Origin: Hofstenia miamia
Taxonomy: Eukaryota > Xenacoelomorpha > Acoela
Assembly (NCBI GenBank): GCA_004352715.1
Contig: SCFE01000104.1
Coordinates: 25,351 to 89,350, forward strand
Direction of reading: 5' to 3'
DNA: 64,000 nt
Under the pieces are notes generated by a model. The model worked only from the letters and a program-made list of their open reading frames with translations, was not told where the DNA came from and did not search any database. Numbering within the stretch: the stretch's first letter is position 1; each line of letters opens with the position of its first letter. Positions 47,050-58,438 of this stretch are shown piece by piece. The translations under genes and the position numbers were made by a program.

Positions 47050-48049
47050 NNNNNNNNNNNNNNNNNNNNNNNNNNNNNNNNNNNNNNNNNNNNNNNNNNN
47101 NNNNNNNNNNNNNNNNNNNNNNNNNNNNNNNNNNNNNNNNNNNNNNNNNNNNNNNNNNNNNNNNNNNNNNNNNNNNNNNNNNNNNNNNNNNNNNNNNNNN
47201 NNNNNNNNNNNNNNNNNNNNNNNNNNNNNNNNNNNNNNNNNNNNNNNNNNNNNNNNNNNNNNNNNNNNNNNNNNNNNNNNNNNNNNNNNNNNNNNNNNNN
47301 NNNNNNNNNNNNNNNNNNNNNNNNNNNNNNNNNNNNNNNNNNNNNNNNNNNNNNNNNNNNNNNNNNNNNNNNNNNNNNNNNNNNNNNNNNNNNNNNNNNN
47401 NNNNNNNNNNNNNNNNNNNNNNNNNNNNNNNNNNNNNNNNNNNNNNNNNNNNNNNNNNNNNNNNNNNNNNNNNNNNNNNNNNNNNNNNNNNNNNNNNNNN
47501 NNNNNNNNNNNNNNNNNNNNNNNNNNNNNNNNNNNNNNNNNNNNNNNNNNNNNNNNNNNNNNNNNNNNNNNNNNNNNNNNNNNNNNNNNNNNNNNNNNNN
47601 NNNNNNNNNNNNNNNNNNNNNNNNNNNNNNNNNNNNNNNNNNNNNNNNNNNNNNNNNNNNNNNNNNNNNNNNNNNNNNNNNNNNNNNNNNNNNNNNNNNN
47701 NNNNNNNNNNNNNNNNNNNNNNNNNNNNNNNNNNNNNNNNNNNNNNNNNNNNNNNNNNNNNNNNNNNNNNNNNNNNNNNNNNNNNNNNNNNNNNNNNNNN
47801 NNNNNNNNNNNNNNNNNNNNNNNNNNNNNNNNNNNNNNNNNNNNNNNNNNNNNNNNNNNNNNNNNNNNNNNNNNNNNNNNNNNNNNNNNNNNNNNNNNNN
47901 NNNNNNNNNNNNNNNNNNNNNNNNNNNNNNNNNNNNNNNNNNNNNNNNNNNNNNNNNNNNNNNNNNNNNNNNNNNNNNNNNNNNNNNNNNNNNNNNNNNN
48001 NNNNNNNNNNNNNNNNNNNNNNNNNNNNNNNNNNNNNNNNNNNNNNNNN
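47050..48049. other. assembly gap (1000 N)
   Basis: Fixed-size gap between minus-strand element 2 and plus-strand element 4; the 5' ends of both would lie in or near it. Confidence 0.99.
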
Positions 48050-51000
48050 GATATGAAATGGGATTACAAATTATTAATTGGAGACTTTGTGGAGTACTAT
48101 GAAAATGAAAGTTTCAAAGACCAATCCTGAATTATACTGAACTCAACAAAGATGAGAAAGACAGTTGATATATTAAATTACATCCAGCAGGTGGAATGAT
48201 TGGTAACACTTAGTTCCATGGGAAACAAATATTCAAAATGTGACCTTTTTCCCACATTTGCAAGGGAATGCTGGAAAATATTAGAACACAATTTGAAATC
48301 AAGTGTGACGTGGATGAAAAATTGGAAAAATGAATAGGAAAGCAGTAGATATACAGGCAACAATTGAAAATAATGCCCACATCTATGAGAAAGCAGTATG
48401 GAACAAGGAAAAGCCAACAGAATGGTGAAACAGTTACAAAACACAGACAGTAAACACCAAAGCTTATAAGGAAAACAAGACAGAGAAGTTCATCAACATA
48501 AAAAATAAAGAGGGAAAGTCAAAGAAAGTTAGAGAAAGAGACATTAAGTTTTACAACTGTGGAAAGAATTGGGCACAGGAAAGATGAGTGCAGAAAACAA
48601 ATTAACATGATCAGAGAAGAGGAAGCATACTACAAAGACGAGGATATAATTGAGTCTGAAGCAGAATTATTAGAAGATCCTCAAGCTGAAGAAGAATCAG
48701 AAAACTAGCTCAAGCTCCAACTCTAAAAAACCAAAACCCAATAATGATTATGATGAACCTGAACAATATCAACACAATAATGATAACAATAAATGGGATA
48801 CTGATAAAGGCAACAATCAAAACAGAAGTGGCGACATTGATAATAACAGATGAATGCACAACAAAGCTAGGATTTAGAATGATCAAACAAAAGACTAATC
48901 AATGCATCCAGAGAATACATAGACACAAAAGGCAACCTCAATGCAGTACAAATCAGGATAGCAAACACAACCTTTGAGCAATCATTAGTAGTGATAGACA
49001 CTCACAACAACTTATTGCCATATGAGGTGATATTAGGTGATGACTTCTTAACTAAAAACAGATGCATGATAAACTATTCTAATAGAACAATTAAAGTAAG
49101 GGAAGAGGAAATCAAAATCAAAGAACAAGAAGGCAACAATAGTATTTGAACTGGACAAAGACATAAAGCTGCAGCCATATCAATGGAGGATGCACAAAAT
49201 AAAAACAGAAAAGGAGATCACAGTGGATATAATGATCTACAATAACAAAGGAATCAATTTGAAAAGAGTTTTGATGCCTTCCAGTGTGTGTGTGTGCTAT
49301 AAAAAGGGAAAAGGAAGAATACTGATACTAAATGCCACAAATCACAACATTAATATGAAGAAAACAAACGTGAGAATACTCAGAAAGTATGTTAAATCCA
49401 GTATCAAAGCCATCTGGAAGACAATGGAAGACATCAATGAGCAGAGTAGTTCATATGGTCAATTCAAGGACTTACAAATGAAAACAGGAGGTACTCCACA
49501 CTGCTGACTTGAGGGTGAGTGGACAAAAACCATCAATTTAGCAAGTACTCCCCACAGCAGATTCAAGGGCAGAGGGATGAAAGCAAATGAAAAAGATCAA
49601 TATAAAACACCAGATCTGTTGGAGGAGGACTACCAACATTTAAACAAAACACAACTACAACAACTCAGAGTGGTGCTGGAGAGACATAAATGAATATTCA
49701 ATTATGGAGAAATAAGCATAGGCCAGGTGATAGGTGAAACACACAAGATAATTACAACAATGAACAAGTCAATAAAACTGCCAGTGAGATGAGTGCCAGA
49801 GCAGATGAAGGCTGAATACAACAGAATACTCAATGAACTAATTGACAGCAAAATAACCTGACCTAGCAAAGGTCCATACACATTGCCAACAGTGTTTGTA
49901 AAGCAAGGAGACAAGTACAGATTATGTATAGACTTCTGTAAACTGAATGAAGTAACAAAAAAGGACTCATAGCTGCTTCCTAGAATAGAGGATATGCTAT
50001 ACAAAGTGAACAAGCATAAATATTTTATGTTGATTGATCTATGCAAGGCATATTGGCACGTCAAAATGGAAGAGGAAGACATTGAAAAGACGACATTTAT
50101 CACTTGATACAGCTTGTATGAATGGATATACATGGCTTTTGATTTATTTAATGCGCTAGCAACTTTTCAAATATATATATATAAAAAAAGTATTAAAGAA
50201 CAAGAGACACAAAATGGAGGAAGGCATGAATGCATGTATTGATGATATCATTGTAACAAGTGACAAAATAGAAGAGTATTTAGAGAAATTGGAAAGAACA
50301 CTATTGATCCTGGAAAAAGCAGGCTTACAAATTAATGGCAACAAATGTGGTATATTAAAAGAAAAGATCATATTCCTAGGACGAGTGATCAAGAAAGAGT
50401 GGATATGCATGAAAGATAACACAAGAGATATGATCTGGAGAATTGAGAAGCCAAAAAAAAAGACATTTATACCCAACATCACAGGAAAAACTGCCAAGAT
50501 GACACAGCTGATGAGCAAATCAGTGCCCTTTATATGGACTTGGCAAGAACAGGAAGAACTAGATAACATAAAGGAAAAGTTAGCTAAGCTGCCATCACTG
50601 AATATGCCCAACTACAGTGAAACATTCATCCTGGATTGTGACACTGGTAAGGTAACAATTGGAGTGACACTTGGACAATTGAAGAACAACAAAGAAGTGC
50701 CAATACAGTTTTTCAGCCATAAACTAAAACCAAGTGAGGAAAACTATGGATTGCATTGATTGAGAGCATCAAGAAATTTAGACATTTTCTAATTGAATGA
50801 GAATTCAGGGTTTGCACAGATCACAGCAGTTTAGCATGGCTCAAAATATTCTCGGGAGATAAGTCAGGAAAAGTATCAAGGTGGATCAAATACCTTAATG
50901 AATTCATCTTCACCATCAAACACCAAAGAGGGACACTGCATTCCAACACTGATTTCTGGGCTGTGCTTCCTGAGTACCAGAGAGACACAGCTAAAGAAGA

Positions 51001-51881
51001 CTGAGAGAAAAAGAAGTTTCAATCCCTACCACATATGGAGTATGAGGAATTGCCAGAAATAAATGTTGATAAGAAGGGACAAGCAGTGCTGCTAATTGTG
51101 ATCAAGGAAGAGATATTGGAATCAGAGATCATAGAAAAAAACAAATAGATGATGTGATATTGAATGAGATCATAAGAAAGCTACAGGAACCAAGCTTAAA
51201 ACTGTCAAGATTAACAGTGAGCTACTATGAAAGGTATAGATGGAAAAGAAATAAGAATGGACTCCTATATGTGGAAGCACAGAACAACAGAATAGCAATA
51301 CCAGAATACTACAAATGAGACTTAATAAGAAAAGTGCATGAAAAAGGCCATCTAGACATCACACAAAGTGAAAGCACCTTCAATGCAATATTTATTACAA
51401 CAGCATTGAGAAAGTCACAGAGGAGATAATCAACAAGTGTACAACATGCCTCCTTAACAACATACAGAATTTTCTGATGCAGAGAGCACCACTAGAAAAG
51501 ATCATAGTGACACAACCTAATGAAATCATACACATAGATCTAGAAATGCTGTCAAAGTATGAAGAGGGATATAAACACTTACTAGTAATGGTAGATAACT
51601 TTACCAAATATGCAAGAATGATTCCAATGAAGAACAACAGCAGAAACAACTGTGGAAATAGTAATGAAAGAGTGGATCTTAAAGTTTGGACCCATGGAGA
51701 CAATAATCACAGAAAAAGGCCACAATTCAAAAGTAATCTATTTCAGGAAATGTCACACCTACTGGAAATAGTGAGCAAAAGGATGACAGCTTATCACCTG
51801 CAGGCAAATTGTGCAGTAGAAAGATTGAACAGGATGTTGATTAAATTGATAAGAGTTACAACATCAAGAATATGGGGTCAT
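48050..51881 (+). pseudogene. Ty3/Gypsy element 4 (gag-pol), plus strand
   Basis: Diverged relative of elements 1 and 2 in the opposite orientation. Capsid part (KLLIGDFVEYYENESFK, 48066 on), CCHC region with a frameshift near 48560, protease (ATLIITDECTTKLGF near 48830; the Asp-Thr-Gly triplet is damaged), A-D-L-R linker near 49500, RT with YRLCIDFCKLNE (49917) and CIDDIIVTS (near 50240), RNase H (FILDCDTGKVTIGVTLGQ), integrase zinc domain near 51330-51470 and core with MVDNFTKYARMIPM and HLQANCAVERLNRML. Many stops replace Arg or Trp codons, mostly as TGA. The gene stops at 51881 where an LTR is inserted. Confidence 0.85.
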
Positions 51882-52961
51882 TGTAATATCCTCTACCAGC
51901 ATTATCACTGTTTATCTACTGTTACTTTATAATGTTAGCTGTGTTGTTGCAGGTAAGGATTTACTTGTTGTTACTGCTCAATTAGTTTGTTCTGTCATCT
52001 TATGTAACCTCAATTAACTGTTCACTTTTTAGGTGACGAAGCCATGTGGTAACCTCCATAATGATCTTCTAGTGGGCATCTGCCTGAAGCGGATCTCCAC
52101 ATCCAATTTCACCATTCCATCTGATGCTTGAGTGCCACTTCTCAGCTCAATCAAGATAGCTTATGTGTACCCTACATTAGCTCAGTGCATACTCAAGATA
52201 TGACACAACTCGACTTACACTCTATTGTGTTTGTTAAATACTATATGTAGCCATTACCAAAATATATTGGCTTATTTAAATAAGTTATATTCAAACAACT
52301 TCCTAACCTACATCTATAACTTACTACATGTACAGTCATTTTATTGGTCGATTATAGGTCATAAATTTAGATCTAAAATAATATCAAGATAATTCCTAGG
52401 GTTTGGTTATCCAACCATTTGTTGACAGTTAGTTATCTGATACATGTAGAAAGGAAATGCTAGTCTGCTAATCAAGAGAAAACCCCTACACCTAACCTAA
52501 GTGCACTTTCATGATCTGGCACAGGGACCCTAGAATCGTTCCCTGTGATGTATCCTGACCACTACTAAACACAGCTCAAATAGCTTGACATTGTATTAAA
52601 TAATCAAACCATTAATAAGATGAAAAAGTAAGAATTCTAAGTAAAATTCTTTATCAAACTTCTTACAGGGTTTTAATGTATTTATAGTAATTCCAAAAGA
52701 AATACCTGTTGATTGAAATTTAAACTTTCTGCCAAGATGGCGGCTAAAAATAATGTAAGCGTCATTTAGTCAAAAGTATTTTCATCAACAGACACAAATA
52801 TCTCTTTTTTGACACATGTTATTTTCTTAGTTGCATTTTACAAATTAATCTGAAATAATAGCAATTGATCTAATTACACTAATTTTAATCAACTTCTTTT
52901 TGATCTTATTCTCTTCTGCAACATTTGCAGCTTATTTCTGATTATTTTGGATGATGCTACA
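51882..52961 (-). repeat. solo LTR in the integrase of element 4
   Basis: 1080 bp, nearly identical to the LTR at 39123-40206 and in the same orientation, thus opposite to element 4. Neither a polypurine tract nor a primer binding site adjoins it. The right flank does not resume element 4, so sequence was lost there. The YY1-like site CCAAGATGGCGGC is at 52732-52744. Confidence 0.85.
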
Positions 52962-53244
52962 TGATTCCATAGGTTATAGTTTTAGCCAAGATGAAACAAC
53001 TTTTTCTACTGCAAGTTGAATGAATCTTTTTAAAGTTTCATTTGATTCTTTCTAATTTTTTCATAGCATTTGTGTTATTCATATGTTTTCTGTTTCTTTC
53101 TTTCTTAATTGATGGTTTATTTAACTTCAGTTATGTCCATTATGCTTTTATTGCTTCTTTTAATCATCACCTGAACAAGTGGATCACAGATTGCATGAGA
53201 GTCCATATATTTCTTTGAATTAGCTAAAAGATTTAGAATCACTA
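52962..53244. other. no firm feature
   Basis: AT-rich; may include the 3' end of the MULE-like remnant that follows. Confidence 0.4.
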
Positions 53245-54131
53245 GTGCACATTTATATCATGGAATTTTCAGCACTTCTAGGATGTTGCTGTTTACATTT
53301 CTACCAAACATGGCTAAAGGTAACCATAAATTTTTTCCTAGAATACATTTTAGCTGATCATTTATCTGAGGTGTTGTGTAAGCTAGAAATGTGTATTTGC
53401 TGTATAGCCCTCTGGTCAAACAAGATAATGTGGCTTGGGGTTCAGCTTCTGCAATTTTGATTAAGGTTTGTAGTTATTTGCACCATTCTAATAATTGATC
53501 TGTGACATACTTCACAATGAAATTTTTTCTTAGTACTACTGGATCAAATTTTTTGTTCCTTCTATGCTGATTTATATGTTAGTTGTTGCAAATATTCTTT
53601 CCACAATATTTAGAACTATTTTTTTTAGCAACAAATTGTTTTGGAGGAATTTGGATAGTACCTGTAGTGTGGATCTTTCAAGGAAATTTTATTCCACCAT
53701 TTGTGAAAGATGCTGCCACAGCCTGTAGTGTCACCTGCTATCCAAACATGTAGACAATTTCAGATTTCTGCTTTCCACATGATAGTCATTGCAGCCACTG
53801 CAAATACTGGCATAACCAAAAGATTGTATAAATTGTATAATTTCTAATTTTACTTCTCCATGTACATGAAGATTTGATGGTTCCCAGTAGAAATTTTTTT
53901 TTACATTTCCCAATGAGGGCAAATTGAGTGAATATTCATCAGTGCTGCTTTTCTGTTTAAAACATTGAATACTTTCTTAGCCTTTACAAGTAATAGACTT
54001 TCACAATCAACCTGAATATACTTTTCACATATGCTGTGATTTTCAGCCTCACAACCACCTTTATAACCTGCAGCTAATTTTCTGAATCCAGAATTTTCTC
54101 TGATAAAATTAATATGACAGCAGTTTTTCAA
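53245..54131 (-). pseudogene. Mutator-like (MULE) transposase remnant, tentative
   Basis: Minus-strand broken frames start with CCHINFIREN, GFRKLAAGYKGGC and FNVLNRKAALMNIHSI. They continue with frame changes through HVWIAGDTTGC to LWLPLAMFGRNVN and INQERKKQKTYE. A Cys-rich opening, G.A....C..C and F.VN.RA..A...IG resembles the domain arrangement of one group of metazoan Mutator-like transposases, followed by a catalytic (D/G)DGTW-like region, here degraded. I cannot place catalytic residues with confidence. Confidence 0.35.
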
Positions 54132-54995
54132 AAATATTTATAGATTAATCTTTTTGTTGAAAATTTATATTTTTATGACTATTAAAAATATTTAGAATAT
54201 TAAATAAAGTAATTTCTGTATTTTTACAAATGATGTTACAATATATTTTATAAATCATAAAAAGTAATTATAAAATGTTTTTTCCTCTTTTTATTATTTT
54301 TCTAATGGTTATGCTACACCAAATTCTGAAAAATATAATGTATGCAAATATATATTACATACATTGGCTTTGATAATTGAAAACATTTATCAATGGTCAA
54401 TATCATACCCATAACAATTCAATGTCACTATTGCCAACTCTACTGTATTTATAAAACAGCAACTGTATACATAAAAGTTGTTTTAAATATTCATGTATTG
54501 TAGTTTATCTAATCACCACGAGAAATCTTACCAGTACCATGTGTACAGTGCTTTCATATTTATCTCACTTTCCCTAGTGAAATTTTGTTGAGAAATGATT
54601 AATGAAACAACATTTGAATATTCAATTTAATCAAATTACTGCATCTGTATTCCATATGTTGAATATGATTTAAAATTAAAGCACAACTATGTAAGTGAAC
54701 AACAAGACGTAATTTTTAATGAAATTTATCAATCAAAAATCTGGGAGGCCCTAATGACATCATATATATAACCAGGGTTTTTGAATTCAGTTTGAGTTAC
54801 TTGGTCTGATTTCATTTTTTACCTTTCAAGTTTGAATTTTTTTAAAGAAAGTTCTGAAATAAATCAAGTATTTTCTAATTCCAAGTTTTTGTAATTAATG
54901 TAAAATTGTTTACAATAATTGCAAGCTAAAATATTTGTATTTGATAAAAAACTGATATCTAAAATATTTCAATGTTTACCATATTTTCTAGTGGA
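54132..54995. other. no recognisable feature
   Basis: Very AT-rich, no coding signal. Confidence 0.5.
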
Positions 54996-55334
54996 TTGTC
55001 AATCAAGTTCAAATTAAAATTTTGATGATTTTTCTTCAATGTTTTTCTGATTATGTTCCATGAGCTTATCCAAGTTTGAGTCCTTAGCATTCCAAGTACT
55101 CAAATATCCTGGATATAACTTTAAATTTTTAAATAATAACTGTAAGAACAACTTCTAAGAGAAANTTGTCAATCAAGTTCAAATTAAAATTTTGATGATT
55201 TTTCTTCAATGTTTTTCTGATTATGTTCCATGAGCTTATCCAAGTTTGAGTCCTTAGCATTCCAAGTACTCAAATATCCTGGATATAACTTTACATTTTT
55301 AAATAATAACTGTAAGAACAACTTCTAAGAGAAA
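54996..55334. repeat. 169-bp duplication across a single N
   Basis: 54996-55164 and 55166-55334 are the same sequence with one difference noticed, separated only by N at 55165. This looks like overlapping contig ends that were not merged. Confidence 0.9.
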
Positions 55335-56569
55335 CATTGCAAAATAACTTCATATAAATAACTTTCAATTAATGTCTTTTAAAATTAACTTTGTAAAAAA
55401 TATCATTATATAAATTCCCTAATCCTAATTCTACATTTTCTAATTAATAAGTTTAAGGCATAAATGCTAACTTAAAAACATGTTCCATCATTATTTGAGG
55501 ACTAAGGCATAAACAATGACATAATTTGACATTTTGTAAACCCAAGCCTAAGACATAGGATTTTCAGTATTAGCTTACCAATGCTCTAAGTCTAACCCTA
55601 ATTCAAATTCTAACAAAATGCTTTCTTGGCATTATCAGAATGAAATAATTTTTAAAAATTGTTTTTTACATATTGAACATATATTAACCACCTTGAAAAT
55701 CTAAGCTAAAAAGAATAAATAAATATTGTTTTAGCTGTTACACTGAAATTTTCAGTAACATTTAAAGTATGAGATTTTTAGTTAAAAATGCTTATTTAAG
55801 TGAAATTTATAAAATCTCTAAAGACAAAGCAATTGTTGAAACACATTTTACCAATATAAGGAACTTTCAATTCAACTTACAGAACATTGGGATCAACATA
55901 GCAATTTTTTTTGACAAAATGGAAGGAAATTAATGATGAATGAGGCATGATGATTAAAACATTACATGGGTCAGTAAAAATTTTATTGTATGTAAATTAA
56001 AATATTTATATGAATATTTTTTAAATAATCAATTATAATATTGTATCATTTAGCCTAGATTACAAGATTATAAGCAACTGGTTTTTTCAGCCAAGGACTA
56101 AATTTTGATAACTTTTTTGATATATTTGATGCTCATTTCTCAGTCATGCTATTTTAAGGAAATTTTGTCAAGGTTCTGTATCTTGAATTTAAGGTGACTT
56201 ATGCTTGTTGGTAAAAAGTACCAACACAAAGCTATCATTGCAGAAATACACTGTCTCATTATTGTTCAGTTGTGACATACAGGTGATGAAGCATTAATAA
56301 TTTCATTAAATTTAATTTTGTAATTTTCTTTGTACAATCTAATTCCATAAGCTTCTTTGTAAATTTTACTTTGCAAAATTTACCTTTGTAAGCTTCTTTG
56401 TAAAGTTTAGCTTCATTCACTTCTTCATGGAATTTAATTTCAAAAAGTTCTTCAAAAATTTCGCTTTTCCATTTTGCTCATAAATTCAAAAATAAAGGAG
56501 TTTTGTGAAGTGATTCTATTATATAATTTTTGCTAAAATTTGTTCATGATGTAATGTCAACATACATGG
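55335..56569. other. no recognisable feature
   Basis: AT-rich DNA; no coding or repeat structure that I can support. Confidence 0.5.
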
Positions 56570-57000
56570 ACTGTTAGATAGGGTTATTCCTTTTCTGCAT
56601 TTACTGTGACAGTCTACAATGGAGTCATTGCTTGACTGATCCAATTAAAAGGCATTTGTTAATGTCAGGAATAATGTGACTCTGTTCTGGACTGCTTAAT
56701 TGACAATATTTCTAGTATGATGGATCTCCATCTCATCAGGTATGCACAGTGACACAATGGCTTCACTCTGCTTATATTCAGGTTATTGGAGAATGTCCTG
56801 GCAATTTGCCAGACCTGAATCCAATGCAAAATTTCTGGTACATAATGAAAAACAAGATTGCACATCATAATTTGACATAATTGCAGAATTCACAAGAAGC
56901 AATTAACCAAGTGTGGAGTGAGGAAATATCATCTGCTTACTGTAGGAGACTGATAAAGCAATGTCAGAGCATCTTACCACTGTTCTTGCTAGTAATGACA
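56570..57000 (+). pseudogene. fourth Tc1-like transposase fragment
   Basis: Plus-strand frame at about 56715-56880 reads YDGSPSHQVCTVTQWL, GECPGNLPDLNPMQNFWYIM and KNKIAHHNLT, and after a stop QEAINQVWSEEISSAYCRRL. This is the C-terminal half of a Tc1-type transposase: QQDG.P.H around the second catalytic Asp and DLNP(I)ENLW around the Glu, which is Gln here. Upstream, SLQWSHCLTDPIKRHLL is a broken continuation. No TIRs were found. Confidence 0.7.
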
Positions 57001-58430
57001 TATTATTCACCATGTATTAACTTTCTGTGTATTTCTGTTTGTTTTTTAGTTCAATAAAGCCTTTTGTAATTTTATATTATGCTTTCAGCTACTAATGTAG
57101 ATTTCATCATTTGTCTTCCATTTTAACTTGCTTCATGAAGATGGTTGCTGCATAATTAAGAAAGGAAAACAAAGTGTGTTGGTTGATTCATTTTAGCAGT
57201 GAATTATAGCTTATATTCTTCAGCTAACAATGATTACAATAGTTATGATAAACAACTTTTTGTTATTGTGCTTTACAATAGTGATTAATGATAAATTGGA
57301 TTATTTTATTATAGCCTAATCCTAATTGAGTTGCTGTTAACCTAATTTGTATAAGAGGAAACAAAGATTTGAATACAGTCTCTCAACCAGAGTGATGACT
57401 TCTTAACTCAAACAATGAGTGTTTACTAATTTAGCAGGTACAAAATATTTAAGCAGTTAGTTAAACTTAGATTACCTGTAAATGAAGTTGTAATTTTAAG
57501 TAAAACAAACTGAAAATTAATCATTAATATATTTGGGAGTTACTATTAAATAGTGCAAAAAAGATAAATAATATAATCATTTATTCCATTATTTGAAATA
57601 GTTTAATATTAGCAAGTGGGCATTCACATGAAATGATTACAATTACATATAGATATGTTTATTTAGTTTTGAAACACATTTGTTCTAGTTTCAATATATG
57701 CAAAAGTGAATGATAGTGCAAGCAAGTAAGAACCCCTAAAAATTTAGCCTAATGTAGGATTTGCACCAGGCTGAGATAGATAAAGTTAGCCATACTTTCA
57801 CTCTCTACAGTCTTAATTGTTATCTGAATAGCATTCATGATTTCAACAACTAACCCTGCTTCCAGATTTAGAATGGTTGCTTACAAGCTTACAAGGAATT
57901 GTATCTAATTACAACTTAATTGTAAGTTTGGAATAATAAAAATCTGCTTAGATTAACAAACAGTGGATAACAGGCCCTAAAAGTGAAGCAGAACCATACA
58001 TTCAAAGATCAATCAACTTCTTTCAGTGATAATCAGTTACTATGCAAAGGATTGTGACTCATGGAAAGCTCTCTTTAACTCTGGTTTAAATGTAGTGAGG
58101 TGCTTCCCAGAGTTGCTTACCTCTAATGATTTTTTACAACAATCACTCATAATATTGTTTGTAATAAATGCATCTCCACAACCTGACTGGCTTAGTTTGT
58201 TAATTTCCCTACATGTAATTGATTCTACATATAAATAATTACATACTCCTACATGTGAGTGATTTATGTGGCCAGCAGAAACAAGTTGTTGAAGATCCAC
58301 AGTTAACTAATTAAATAAATAGTTTAATCAATAACATCTGATATAAAGAGTGTTGGTAGACATCTCATATGTATAATAGTTCTGACTATTCCCTACCTAT
58401 ATTGAGCTATCTAGCTATTTGCTGACATTT
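57001..58430. other. no recognisable feature
   Basis: AT-rich. An 86-codon open frame at 58040-58300 on the minus strand has no recognisable family. Confidence 0.45.
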
Positions 58431-58438
58431 GTTATCAG

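Noticed and set aside
51870-52970. LTR at 51882 as the 3' LTR of element 4
   Set aside because: Its orientation is opposite to element 4 and it cuts the integrase frame.
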